Assembly (NCBI RefSeq): GCF_030944405.1
Contig: NZ_CP132339.1
Location: 3,286,001 to 3,350,000, forward strand
DNA from: Janthinobacterium sp. J1-1
Lineage (GTDB): Bacteria > Pseudomonadota > Gammaproteobacteria > Burkholderiales > Burkholderiaceae_D
Length of the DNA: 64,000 nt
Direction: 5' to 3'
Numbering within the stretch: the stretch's first letter is position 1; each line of letters begins with the position of its first letter. The position numbers and the translations under genes were made by a program. The notes beneath the pieces are model-generated. The model was not told where the DNA came from and searched no databases. It was given only the letters and a program-made list of their open reading frames with translations. Below, one piece after another: positions 1 through 8,042 of the stretch.

Positions 1-1
1 G

Positions 2-787
2 GCCGTGATCCTCGACGCCGACGGACTCACGGACGCGCAGATGCAAGCGATCGCCCGCTGGACCAACCTGTCGGAAACCACCTTCGTGCTGCCGGCCACC
101 GACCCTGCCGCCGATTACCGCGTGCGCATTTTCACGACCCAGGAGGAATTTCCGTTTGCCGGCCATCCCACCCTGGGCACGGCCCATGCGCTGCTGGAAG
201 CGGGGCTGCGGCCGAAAACGCCCGGCGTGCTGGTGCAGCAGTGCGGCATCGGCCTGGTGCCGGTAAGGATGGGCGCCAATGGTGCGCTGGGATTTGGCGC
301 GCCGCCGGCGCAGCTCGACCCTATGGATAATGAACTATTGCCGCTGCTGCACGCCACCCTCGGACTCGATCGCTTGCCGGCGCGGCATCCTCCGGTGGTG
401 GCCAACATGGGCATCTGCTGGCTGGTGGTGCGCCTCGCCTCGGCGGCGGACTGCCTGGCTGTGGTGCCGAATGCCGTGGCGCTGGCCGAACTGATGCGGC
501 GCAGCGCCAGCAATGGCGTGGCGATCTACGGCGCCCATGCCGCGGGCGGCCCGGCCGATATGGAAGTGCGCGCTTTCACGGTGGAGAATGGCGTGCTGCT
601 GGAAGACCCGGTCACCGGCAGCGCCAACGCCTGCATCGCCCGCTTGATGCCGGGCCACGATTATCGCGTGCGGCAGGGCACGGCAATCGGCCGCGATGGC
701 CGCGTCACCGTGGTCCATGATGCCGATGGGCCGTGGATTTGTGGACGGTCGGTGACCATCATCGACGGCATGCTGAGGACGAAATAA
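2..787 (+). CDS. PhzF family isomerase/epimerase, 5' end cut by window edge
   Basis: The reading frame is open from the first bases of the window, so the protein lacks roughly its first 20 residues. What remains matches the PhzF fold of two similar halves: an N-terminal stretch with the SETTFV motif, whose Glu is the acid/base residue in PhzF enzymes, then FPFAGHPTLG, and a C-terminal half with EDPVTGSAN. Family members are isomerases related to diaminopimelate epimerase and most are not tied to phenazine synthesis. No phenazine genes lie nearby, so the substrate is unknown. Two operator-like palindromes follow the gene. Confidence 0.9.
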   Translation, partial: AVILDADGLTDAQMQAIARWTNLSETTFVLPATDPAADYRVRIFTTQEEFPFAGHPTLGTAHALLEAGLRPKTPGVLVQQCGIGLVPVRMGANGALGFGAPPAQLDPMDNELLPLLHATLGLDRLPARHPPVVANMGICWLVVRLASAADCLAVVPNAVALAELMRRSASNGVAIYGAHAAGGPADMEVRAFTVENGVLLEDPVTGSANACIARLMPGHDYRVRQGTAIGRDGRVTVVHDADGPWICGRSVTIIDGMLRTK

Positions 788-804
788 ATAAAATGAGAAT
801 ACTC

Positions 805-819
805 TAGACGACCGGTCTA
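805..819. promoter_or_regulatory. TAGAC-N5-GTCTA palindrome, distal copy
   Basis: The sequence TAGACGACCGGTCTA has perfect 5-bp arms around a 5-bp centre. A near-identical copy lies at 958. Boxes of this shape are typical of TetR-family repressors such as NemR that control electrophile-detoxification genes. A possible -10 (TATAGT, 828-833) sits just downstream, so this copy may cover a promoter reading toward the DJ-1/PfpI gene. Confidence 0.6.
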
Positions 820-957
820 ATCGTTGCTATAGTGGTGTCCATGCACAGTGCCTGGCCGTCAAGATGAGGACGACGGCGCGCCAACTGCGGCATCTTTCCC
901 GGCGTCAGGGAGTGCAGTCCGGGCATGTCATTTGATCCGCTTTTTTTACATTATTTG

Positions 958-972
958 TAGACGACCAGTCTA
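958..972. promoter_or_regulatory. TAGAC-N5-GTCTA palindrome, proximal copy
   Basis: TAGACGACCAGTCTA differs from the copy at 805 by one centre base. It overlaps an AT-rich stretch with a TAATAT hexamer (971-976), 34 bases upstream of the DJ-1/PfpI start, a position suited to repression. No TetR gene is seen in the window, so the regulator would be encoded elsewhere. Confidence 0.65.
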
Positions 973-1009
973 ATATTTTTTAATTTTTAACTTTCTTTGG
1001 AGTAAAGAC

Positions 1010-1696
1010 ATGAGCATGAAAAAAGTACTGATGGTCCTGACCTCGCATGACACGCTGGGCAACACCGGCCGCAAGACCGGCTTCTGGCTGGAAGAGCTGG
1101 CCGCGCCGTATTACGTGTTCAAGGATGCCGGCATGGACATCGTGCTGGCCTCGCCGGCCGGCGGCCAGCCGCCACTGGACCCGAAAAGCAATGAACCGTC
1201 GTTCCAGACCGAAATGACGCACCGCTTCGAGGCCGACGCGGCAGCGACGGCGCAGCTGGCCTCCACCGTGCGCCTCGATACCGTCGACCAGGCCGACTTC
1301 GACACCGTGTTTTACCCGGGCGGCCACGGCCCGCTGTGGGACCTGGCCGAAGACCGGCATTCGATCGCGCTGATCGAAGCCTTTGTCGCCGCCAACAAGC
1401 CGGTGGCGCTGGTCTGCCACGCACCGGGCGTGCTGCGCCACGTCAAGGCGGCAGATGGCCGGCCGCTGGTCGAAGGCAAGAAGGTGTCGGGCTTTACCAA
1501 TACCGAAGAGGAAGGCGTGGGTTTGACCGACGTGGTGCCGTTCCTGGTCGAAGACGAACTCAGGAAACTGGGCGGCGATTATTCGAAGGGACCGGACTGG
1601 GCTTCCTACGTGGTGCGCGACGGCTTGCTGATCACGGGCCAGAACCCGGGTTCGTCGGCCGCCGCCGCCGCGCTGCTGCTCCAGCAAATCGCCTGA
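1010..1696 (+). CDS. DJ-1/PfpI family protein (Hsp31-like glyoxalase III/deglycase type)
   Basis: This 228-residue protein has the class I glutamine-amidotransferase-like fold of the DJ-1/PfpI family. The nucleophile elbow LVCHAPG puts the reactive Cys at residue 136. The TVFYPGGHGP segment and the acidic/His surroundings fit the Hsp31/HchA-like branch, which converts methylglyoxal to lactate and has been linked to repair of glycated proteins. A GGAG site precedes the ATG. The two palindromes upstream suggest induction by reactive aldehydes or quinones. The exact activity is inferred from family membership. Confidence 0.85.
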   Translation: MSMKKVLMVLTSHDTLGNTGRKTGFWLEELAAPYYVFKDAGMDIVLASPAGGQPPLDPKSNEPSFQTEMTHRFEADAAATAQLASTVRLDTVDQADFDTVFYPGGHGPLWDLAEDRHSIALIEAFVAANKPVALVCHAPGVLRHVKAADGRPLVEGKKVSGFTNTEEEGVGLTDVVPFLVEDELRKLGGDYSKGPDWASYVVRDGLLITGQNPGSSAAAAALLLQQIA

Positions 1697-1730
1697 CCGG
1701 CCTTGCGGGCCAGCTTGCCATGGTCCGGTC

Positions 1731-2426
1731 TCACGGGGTAGCAATCCCCTTGATCACCGCCGGGCGCTCCACGAAGCGCGCCAGCGCCCGCTGCACATTC
1801 GGATAGTGTTCGGTGCCCAGCAACTCGGCCGCTTCGTAATAGCCGCCGAGGATGCGTACCCAGGGAAAAATCGCGATATCGGCGATCGTGTATTGCTCGC
1901 CCATGATCCAGTCGCGGCCCGTCAGGCGCTGTTCCAGCACGGCCAGCAGCCGCTTCGCTTCCGTCACATAGCGCTGCAAGGGACGCTTGTCCTCATACTC
2001 TTTGCCGGCAAAGCGGTGAAAGAATCCCACCTGGCCGAACATCGGCCCCACGCCACCCATCTGGAACATCAGCCACTGGATGGTTTCATAGCGCAGCGCC
2101 GGGTCCGCAGGCAGGAATTGTCCGGTTTTTTCCGCCAGGTACAGCAGGATCGCGCCCGACTCGAACAGCGCCAGCGGCTTTCCGTTGGGGCCTGCCGGGT
2201 CTATGATGGCGGGAATCTTGTTGTTGGGATTGAGTGACAGGAAGGATGGCGACAGCACGCCGTCCTGGTCCAGGGTAATGCGGTGCGCCTCGTAAGGCAG
2301 CCCGGTTTCTTCCAGCATGATGGAGACCTTGACGCCGTTCGGCGTGGCCAGCGAATACAGCTGGATGCGCTCAGGATGGGCTGCTGGCCATTTTTCGGTA
2401 ATGGGGAAGTGGGAGAGGGCGTGCAT
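1731..2426 (-). CDS. Nu-class (YfcG/YghU-like) glutathione transferase
   Basis: The preferred start gives 231 residues beginning MHALSHFPITEKW; the frame is open 33 codons further upstream, but that stretch does not look like GST. The N-terminal thioredoxin-like domain has YSLATPNGVKVSIMLEE and the glutathione-contacting FESGAILLYLAEK. The helical C-terminal domain has YTIADIAIFPW. These match YfcG and YghU of E. coli, which act as disulfide-bond reductases using glutathione. It is convergent with the DJ-1/PfpI gene and divergent from the LysR gene at 2556, which is its likely regulator. Confidence 0.88.
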   Translation of the reverse strand: MHALSHFPITEKWPAAHPERIQLYSLATPNGVKVSIMLEETGLPYEAHRITLDQDGVLSPSFLSLNPNNKIPAIIDPAGPNGKPLALFESGAILLYLAEKTGQFLPADPALRYETIQWLMFQMGGVGPMFGQVGFFHRFAGKEYEDKRPLQRYVTEAKRLLAVLEQRLTGRDWIMGEQYTIADIAIFPWVRILGGYYEAAELLGTEHYPNVQRALARFVERPAVIKGIATP

Positions 2427-2555
2427 GGTTGCCTTGATATCGGAAGGAATGGATGAGGTGTTTCCATTCTCGCCGATGCCGGCCGCAGCGTGAAGTACTG
2501 TTCCTGACAAAGTGTTTGAACCCAAGGTAAAGAATCATGACGGCACCGGCAGGCA

Positions 2556-3443
2556 ATGGATAAACTGAAATGCATGGAAGCGCTGGTGAATGTCGTCGAG
2601 GCGGGCAACTTCACACTGGCGGGCAAGAAACTGGGCATCACCACCGTGATGGTCGGCCGGCAGATACGCCAGCTGGAAGAGCTGCTGGGCACGCGTCTGC
2701 TCAAGCGCAATACCCGCAAGCAAAGCCTGACCGACGCCGGCCTGCTATTTTATCGCCGCGCCACGGAAATCCTCGACCAGGTGGCCCGCGCCCAGGAAGC
2801 GGTGCAGGATGTGGATGCGGAACCGAGCGGCAAATTGCGTGTCGCGGCGCCCGTATCGATGGGCGGCACGCTGATTGCGCCGCTGATCGTTGCCTACCAG
2901 CAGCGCTATCCGCAAGTGGAGATCGAACTGGTGCTGGCGCATGCCATGGTCGACCTGATCGAGGAGGGCGTCGACCTGGCGGTGCGCGTGGGCACCTTGC
3001 CCGATTCCGGCCTCGTGGCGCGGCCCTTGCGCCCGTACCAGAACCTTGTCTGCGCCTCGCCCGCCTATCTGGCGCGCCATGGCACGCCGCGCGAGTGGCG
3101 CGATTTGAAAGACCACCGCTGCCTGGTGCATCAGTCCTGGCAGCCCGAATGGATGGCGGCGGATGGCAGCGTGCTGACGTGGCCCAGCCAGCAGGCGTTC
3201 TCGGCCAACGACGGCCAGGCCCTGCGCGCCGCCGCGCTGGCTGGCGCCGGGCTGATACTGCAACCCGAGGTGATGCTGGCCGAGGACATCCGCAGCGGCA
3301 AGCTGGTGGTGGTGCTGGAACACTGCGCGCCGCCGCCGCTGCCGGTGCACCTGCTGTATTTGCAGGACCCGTATCCGCGCCGCCGGCTGGCCAGCCTGGT
3401 CGGTTTCCTGGTGGCGCAGCTGGGTGCCGCAGCAGCGGCGTGA
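2556..3443 (+). CDS. LysR family transcriptional regulator
   Basis: This 295-residue protein has an N-terminal winged helix-turn-helix (about residues 1-60), a linker helix and a periplasmic-binding-like effector domain starting near residue 90 (GKLRVAAPVSMGG). The length is standard for the family. It is divergent from the glutathione transferase gene, with 129 bp between the two starts, the usual arrangement for a LysR regulator and its target. The effector cannot be read from sequence. Confidence 0.92.
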   Translation: MDKLKCMEALVNVVEAGNFTLAGKKLGITTVMVGRQIRQLEELLGTRLLKRNTRKQSLTDAGLLFYRRATEILDQVARAQEAVQDVDAEPSGKLRVAAPVSMGGTLIAPLIVAYQQRYPQVEIELVLAHAMVDLIEEGVDLAVRVGTLPDSGLVARPLRPYQNLVCASPAYLARHGTPREWRDLKDHRCLVHQSWQPEWMAADGSVLTWPSQQAFSANDGQALRAAALAGAGLILQPEVMLAEDIRSGKLVVVLEHCAPPPLPVHLLYLQDPYPRRRLASLVGFLVAQLGAAAAA

Positions 3444-3449
3444 TGACTG

Positions 3450-3477
3450 TTGGCGGCCGCAATCGGCTTGCCGCCAA
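3450..3477. terminator. Hairpin between convergent genes
   Basis: TTGGCGGC (3450-3457) and GCCGCCAA (3470-3477) form a perfect 8-bp stem with a 12-base loop, filling the gap between the LysR gene and the convergent aldehyde dehydrogenase. There is no T tract on either side, so it is a weak or bidirectional terminator at best. Confidence 0.4.
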
Positions 3478-4875
3478 TCAGCCGACCGTCTTGGCCCACA
3501 CCGTCTGCGCATTGGTAAATTCACGCAAGCCGAAGTGCGACAGTTCGCGCCCGTAGCCGCTCTTCTTGACGCCGCCGACGGGAATGCGGGCGTTGGTGGC
3601 CGGGTAGCCGTTGATAAAGACGCCACCGGTTTCCAGGCGCCGCGCGATGCGCTGGGCACGTTGGACATTGCTGGTCCACAGGCTGCCGCCCAGGCCGTAG
3701 TCGCTGGTATTGGCCAGCTCGATGGCGTGCTCGGCGTTGTCGGCCACCGTAATGGCGGCCACCGGCCCGAAGGTTTCCTCGTCGAAGGCGGCCATGCCGG
3801 GCAGCACGCCGGTCAGCACGGTCGGCGCATAGTAGTTGCCCGGCCCGTTGACCTTGTGACCACCGAGCGCGAGGGTGGCGCCGGCCGCCAGCGTGCGTTC
3901 GACCTGGCCATGTAACTCATCGCGCAGGTCGCCGCGCGCCATCGGGCCGATGGCGGTGGCGGGATCGAACGGATCGCCGGCCCTCACTTGTTGCGCGGCG
4001 GCGATGAATTTGCGCGTGAATTCCTCGGCGATCGGCTGTTCCAGGATAAAACGCTTGGCCGCCAGGCAGACCTGGCCGGCGTTCTGGAAGCGCGCTTCGA
4101 TGCCGGCTTTGACCGCCAGGTCGAGATTGGCGTCGGCCAGCACGATAAAGGCGTCGGCGCCACCCAGTTCCAGCAGGCTTTTCTTGAGCGCCTTGCCGGC
4201 CGTGGCGGCCACGGCGGAACCGGCGCGCATGCTGCCCGTCAAGGTCACGGCCGCGATGCGCGGGTCTTCAATCACGCGCGCCACCGTGTCGTTATCGGCC
4301 ACCAGGTTGGCAAACAGGCCGGGCGGAAAGCCGGCCGCTTCATAAGCTTGCTGCAGCGCATAGGCCGAGCCCATCACATTCGGTGCGTGTTTCAGCAGAA
4401 AGCCATTGCCGGACAACATGATCGGACCCGAGGCGCGCACCACCTGCCACAGCGGGAAATTCCACGGCATCACGCCCAGCACGGTGCCGACCGGCAGATA
4501 CGACACGTAAATCTGGTCGCCGCCGTCGGCCGCCACCGCTTCGTCGGCCAGGATGGCCGGGCCGTTGTCGGCAAGCCAGTCGAGGGTGGCGGCGCATTTC
4601 TCGACCTCGCCGCGTGCCGCCGCAATCGTCTTGCCCATTTCAGTGGTGATCAGCGCGGCCAGCGTTTCCGAACGCTCGCGCAGGATGGCGGACAGGCGGC
4701 GATACGCGGCCACGCGCTCGTGCATCGGCGTGGCGCGCCACAGGCGGAAGGCGGCGGCGTTGGCGTCGAGCAGCAGCTCGATCTGGGCCGGCGTCTGGCT
4801 GGCATAGGTGGCGATCAGCTCGCCGGTGGCGGGGTTGCGTGAAGTGGCGCCGGCAGCGGTGGTCGAAACGGACAT
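3478..4875 (-). CDS. NAD(P)-dependent aldehyde dehydrogenase, succinate-semialdehyde type
   Basis: The 465-residue protein is a full-length aldehyde dehydrogenase. It has the MPWNFPLWQV cofactor-binding segment, the LELGGADAF motif with the general-base Glu, and GQVC with the catalytic Cys near residue 270. It resembles the Sad/YneI branch, which oxidises succinate semialdehyde to succinate. The start was chosen for its strong GGAGG site (4885-4889). The XRE regulator gene lies 95 bp upstream on the same strand. The natural substrate is inferred from family only. Confidence 0.88.
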   Translation of the reverse strand: MSVSTTAAGATSRNPATGELIATYASQTPAQIELLLDANAAAFRLWRATPMHERVAAYRRLSAILRERSETLAALITTEMGKTIAAARGEVEKCAATLDWLADNGPAILADEAVAADGGDQIYVSYLPVGTVLGVMPWNFPLWQVVRASGPIMLSGNGFLLKHAPNVMGSAYALQQAYEAAGFPPGLFANLVADNDTVARVIEDPRIAAVTLTGSMRAGSAVAATAGKALKKSLLELGGADAFIVLADANLDLAVKAGIEARFQNAGQVCLAAKRFILEQPIAEEFTRKFIAAAQQVRAGDPFDPATAIGPMARGDLRDELHGQVERTLAAGATLALGGHKVNGPGNYYAPTVLTGVLPGMAAFDEETFGPVAAITVADNAEHAIELANTSDYGLGGSLWTSNVQRAQRIARRLETGGVFINGYPATNARIPVGGVKKSGYGRELSHFGLREFTNAQTVWAKTVG

Positions 4876-4970
4876 AGCAGTACCTCCATGATGGTTGGGC
4901 GGCGCACCGGGCGCCGCGATGAGCATCAGTGTAGGCAGGCCGGGCGGGGCGAAGAAGGCGTGTTGTTATC

Positions 4971-5795
4971 CTATGACCGTGAGTCCCTGGCAGCGGGCCG
5001 CGGAATATACGTGACCAGCGACAGGTCCGGCCGCCCCTGGGGTGTGAGGGAGACATAGGTGAATTCCAGGGTCTGGCCATTCGCGTCGCGCAGGCGCTTG
5101 CGGCCTTCATCGAAGCCCTTGACGTCGCTGCCTTGCCACCAGTCGCGAAATTCCGGGCTCTGCCCGGACAGCTCTTCGACCAGGCTGTCGAAGGGCGCGG
5201 CCTGGTCCTGCCCTTGCGCCTGCGCCTGGGCGCGGTTGGCGCGGAAGGTGCAAAGCATGCCGCGTGCCATTTGATCCCAGTCGAGGATGCGGCTGCGGTA
5301 GGGCTGGTGCAGGAACAGCAGGCGCAAGGTGTTGCGCTCGTGCGGCGCCAGCATGCCGTAATCGATGAACAGCGCGGCAACCGCGTCGTTCCAGGCCAGG
5401 ATGTCGAGGCGGCTGTTGCGCACATAGGCCGGGATCGGATCGATGGCGCGTACCAGCAGTTCGAGGCCGGCGCTGACGGCGCCGCCGGCGGCGATGGCGG
5501 GCGGTTCGAGCGAACTCAGGGCGAACAGGTGGGCCGCCTCCACCCGGTTCAGTTTGAAGACCTTGGCGATGCGTTGCAAGGCCTCGGGCGAGGGCTGGAT
5601 ATCGCGCCCCTGTTCCAGCCAGGTGTACCAGCTGACGCTGACGCCGGCCAGCACGGCCACCTCTTCCCGGCGCAGGCCGGGAGTGCGGCGGGGTCCTTCG
5701 GGCAAGCCGAATTGCTGTGGTTGCAGGCGGGCACGACGGCTGGAGAGAAAGGCGCCAAATTCGCGCCGCTGTTCGGAGGTGGGCCGGCTTGCCAT
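4971..5795 (-). CDS. XRE-family regulator with MmyB-like ligand-binding domain
   Basis: The 274-residue protein starts with a helix-turn-helix (about residues 8-85; LRREEVAVLAGVSVSWYTWL) and continues into the MmyB-type, PAS-like domain (IPAYVRNSRLDILAWNDA) common in regulators of small redox enzymes. It is placed directly upstream of, and in the same direction as, the succinate-semialdehyde-type dehydrogenase, which is its likely target. Some members of this family bind lipid-like ligands; no effector can be assigned here. Confidence 0.9.
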   Translation of the reverse strand: MASRPTSEQRREFGAFLSSRRARLQPQQFGLPEGPRRTPGLRREEVAVLAGVSVSWYTWLEQGRDIQPSPEALQRIAKVFKLNRVEAAHLFALSSLEPPAIAAGGAVSAGLELLVRAIDPIPAYVRNSRLDILAWNDAVAALFIDYGMLAPHERNTLRLLFLHQPYRSRILDWDQMARGMLCTFRANRAQAQAQGQDQAAPFDSLVEELSGQSPEFRDWWQGSDVKGFDEGRKRLRDANGQTLEFTYVSLTPQGRPDLSLVTYIPRPAARDSRS

Positions 5796-5875
5796 CGATT
5801 TTTCTCTCTTCTAATTAAATGTTTGCCGCTATTGTCGGATATTTTTGACGATGCTGGCTGGGCCGGGCAATCTTG

Positions 5876-5881
5876 TATAAT
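5876..5881 (+). promoter_or_regulatory. Possible -10 box for the SulP gene
   Basis: A perfect TATAAT stands in the 265-bp gap between the divergent XRE regulator and SulP genes. No good -35 lies at 16-18 bp. If it is used, the SulP transcript would carry a leader of about 170 bases in which no known regulatory RNA was recognised. Confidence 0.35.
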
Positions 5882-6060
5882 CCGAAGCTGGCCCAGCAGC
5901 GCCGCCCGGCGCGCGGTTTATCGTCCCATTCCGCCATACCGATGTAGTCATTGACCTTCCAACTGATGCCCACACGCCGGTTTCCCCTGCGAAACTGATG
6001 CCTGCTTGCGCCCGGATGCGCCGCACCAGGCCGCTCTCAATGTTTTAACTGGATGGTTCA

Positions 6061-7548
6061 ATGATCAACGCACCGTTTCGGGCCGAATGGTTCCCGAATA
6101 TACAAAAGAATTTTCTTGCCGGCCTGACTACCTCGTTCGCGCTGGTGCCCGAGTGCATCGCGTTTGCCCTGGTGGCCCAGCTCAATCCGCTGATGGGCCT
6201 GTATGGCGCCTTTATCATCTGCGCCATGACGGCCGTGTTTGGCGGCCGGCCCGGCATGATCTCGGGCGCGGCCGGCTCGATGGCGGTGGTGATCGTGGCG
6301 CTGGTGGCCCAGCATGGCGTGCAATACCTGCTGGCGACCGTGGTGCTGAGCGGCATCATCATGGCGCTGTTCGGTATATTGCGTTTGGGGAAACTCATTC
6401 GCATGGTGCCGCATCCGGTGATGCTGGGCTTTGTGAACGGCCTGGCGATCGTGATCGCCATGGCGCAGCTGGAACACTTTCGCCAGAATACGCCGCAAGG
6501 CCATGGCTGGCTGCAGGGCACGCCGCTGGCCGTGATGTGCGCGCTGGTGGCGCTGACCATGGCCATCGTCTACCTGCTGCCGCGTTTGACAAAGGCCGTG
6601 CCGCCGGCGCTGGTGGCGATACTCGGCGTGGGCGTGCTCAGCTATGCACTGCAACTGCCGACGCGTACCCTGGGCGACCTGGCGCATATCGCCGGCGGCC
6701 TGCCGGCCCTGCATTGGCCCACGGTGCCGTTCAATGGCGAGACCTTGCGCATCATTTTCCCGTATGCGGCGCTGATGGCGATGGTGGGCTTGCTGGAAAC
6801 CTTGCTGACGTTTAACCTGACCGACGAAATGACGGAAACGCGCGGCCAGCCGAATCGCGAATGCGTGGCGCTCGGTGCGTCGAACGTGGTGTCGGGCCTG
6901 TTCGGCGGCATGGGCGGTTGCGCCATGATCGGCCAGACCATGATCAACCTGAGTTCGGGTGGCCGCTCGCGCCTGTCGGGCCTGACCAGCGGCGTGATGA
7001 TTTTATTGTTTATCCTGTTCCTGTCGCCGCTGATCGAGCGCATTCCGCTGGCCGCGCTGGTGGGCGTGATGTTCGTGGTGGCGCAGGAAACGTTTGCCTG
7101 GGGGTCGCTGCGCGTGCTGGGCAAGGTGCCGAAACAGGATGCGCTGGTGATCGTCGCTGTCACCATCATCACCGTATTGACCGACCTGGCAATGGCGGTG
7201 GTGTGCGGCATCATTATCGCGGCGCTGAACTTTGCCTGGCAACATGCGCGCGAGATGCGCGCCGATATCGATGACAGTACGGCCGGCGAGCGTGTGTACC
7301 TGCCGCACGGCACCCTGTTTTTTGCCTCGACCGCGCATTTCCAGGAACTGTTCCAGCCGGCCACCGACCCGGCGCGCGTGGTACTCGATTGCAAGCATCT
7401 GCATATGGCCGACCATTCGGCGATCGCCGCGCTGGAAAGCCTGTATGAACGCTACGACCGGGCCGGCAAGCATCTGCAAGTGCGGCATCTGTCCAAGCGC
7501 AATGAAGCGCTGCTGGCGCGCGCCGGCGTCGATGTAGGCATGGCCTGA
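6061..7548 (+). CDS. SulP family inorganic anion transporter with STAS domain
   Basis: This 495-residue protein has the SulP (SLC26) architecture: about 10-14 membrane segments up to roughly residue 390 with the early LTTSFALVPECIAFALVAQL helix, then a cytoplasmic STAS domain at the C-terminus (about residues 410-495, RVVLDCKHLHMADHSAIAAL). Family members move sulfate, bicarbonate or dicarboxylates; the substrate is not clear here. The next gene begins 2 bases after the stop, so the two are almost certainly co-transcribed. Confidence 0.9.
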   Translation: MINAPFRAEWFPNIQKNFLAGLTTSFALVPECIAFALVAQLNPLMGLYGAFIICAMTAVFGGRPGMISGAAGSMAVVIVALVAQHGVQYLLATVVLSGIIMALFGILRLGKLIRMVPHPVMLGFVNGLAIVIAMAQLEHFRQNTPQGHGWLQGTPLAVMCALVALTMAIVYLLPRLTKAVPPALVAILGVGVLSYALQLPTRTLGDLAHIAGGLPALHWPTVPFNGETLRIIFPYAALMAMVGLLETLLTFNLTDEMTETRGQPNRECVALGASNVVSGLFGGMGGCAMIGQTMINLSSGGRSRLSGLTSGVMILLFILFLSPLIERIPLAALVGVMFVVAQETFAWGSLRVLGKVPKQDALVIVAVTIITVLTDLAMAVVCGIIIAALNFAWQHAREMRADIDDSTAGERVYLPHGTLFFASTAHFQELFQPATDPARVVLDCKHLHMADHSAIAALESLYERYDRAGKHLQVRHLSKRNEALLARAGVDVGMA

Positions 7549-7550
7549 AC

Positions 7551-8042
7551 ATGATTAATGTGATTGAAGAAGAGGTGGCGATGCTGTCGCGTGAACAGGA
7601 AGAACAATTGCAACGCAGCCTGGCGGCGTTCGATATCTATTACGACGAGCTGGGCGGTGCGTTGGTCGGCTTTGTCGAGCGCCTGGGCATGCAGCCGGCG
7701 CATGAAGTGCTGGGCAATGCGGCCGAATACCTGCCGTATATCGATGCGGCCATGCGCACGATTGCCATACGCGATGAAAGCTGGCAATGGGTGAAGACCA
7801 TGCTTGGCTACTTTATCGGCGAATATTTCGTGCAGACCCATGCCGGTTGCTGGTACGTGGAAACGCGGCCCCAGTCGCCACATTTCTGCCGCACCATGGT
7901 GGGCGGCTTTGAGACGGGCCTGCCGCTCGACGCCGCCATCGAGCCCGAGGCGCTGGCGCTGGCCTTCCTGGCCCAGCCTTTGCCGCGCGAACTGGCCAGC
8001 CTGGTCAGCGACACCGAAGCGAGCCTGGCCGCTCAACACTGA
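7551..8042 (+). CDS. Uncharacterised protein in an operon with SulP
   Basis: A 163-residue soluble protein of unknown function, rich in acidic residues and Trp/Tyr (DESWQWVKTMLGYFIGEYFV, THAGCWYVETRP). It has no signal peptide or membrane segment. An internal ATG at 7581, preceded by AGAGGTGG, is an alternative start giving 153 residues. The G-x-x-x-GE-x-W style centre occurs in several small bacterial families of unknown role. Its tight linkage to the anion transporter suggests an accessory or regulatory role, but this is only inferred from position. Confidence 0.7.
   Translation: MINVIEEEVAMLSREQEEQLQRSLAAFDIYYDELGGALVGFVERLGMQPAHEVLGNAAEYLPYIDAAMRTIAIRDESWQWVKTMLGYFIGEYFVQTHAGCWYVETRPQSPHFCRTMVGGFETGLPLDAAIEPEALALAFLAQPLPRELASLVSDTEASLAAQH

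Noticed and set aside
2..787. Phenazine biosynthesis locus
   Set aside because: PhzF-family proteins are widespread without phenazine genes, and no phzA-E or phzG genes are visible.
864..935. Short open frame of 23 codons between the two TAGAC palindromes
   Set aside because: No ribosome site and no conserved features; it is too short to support.
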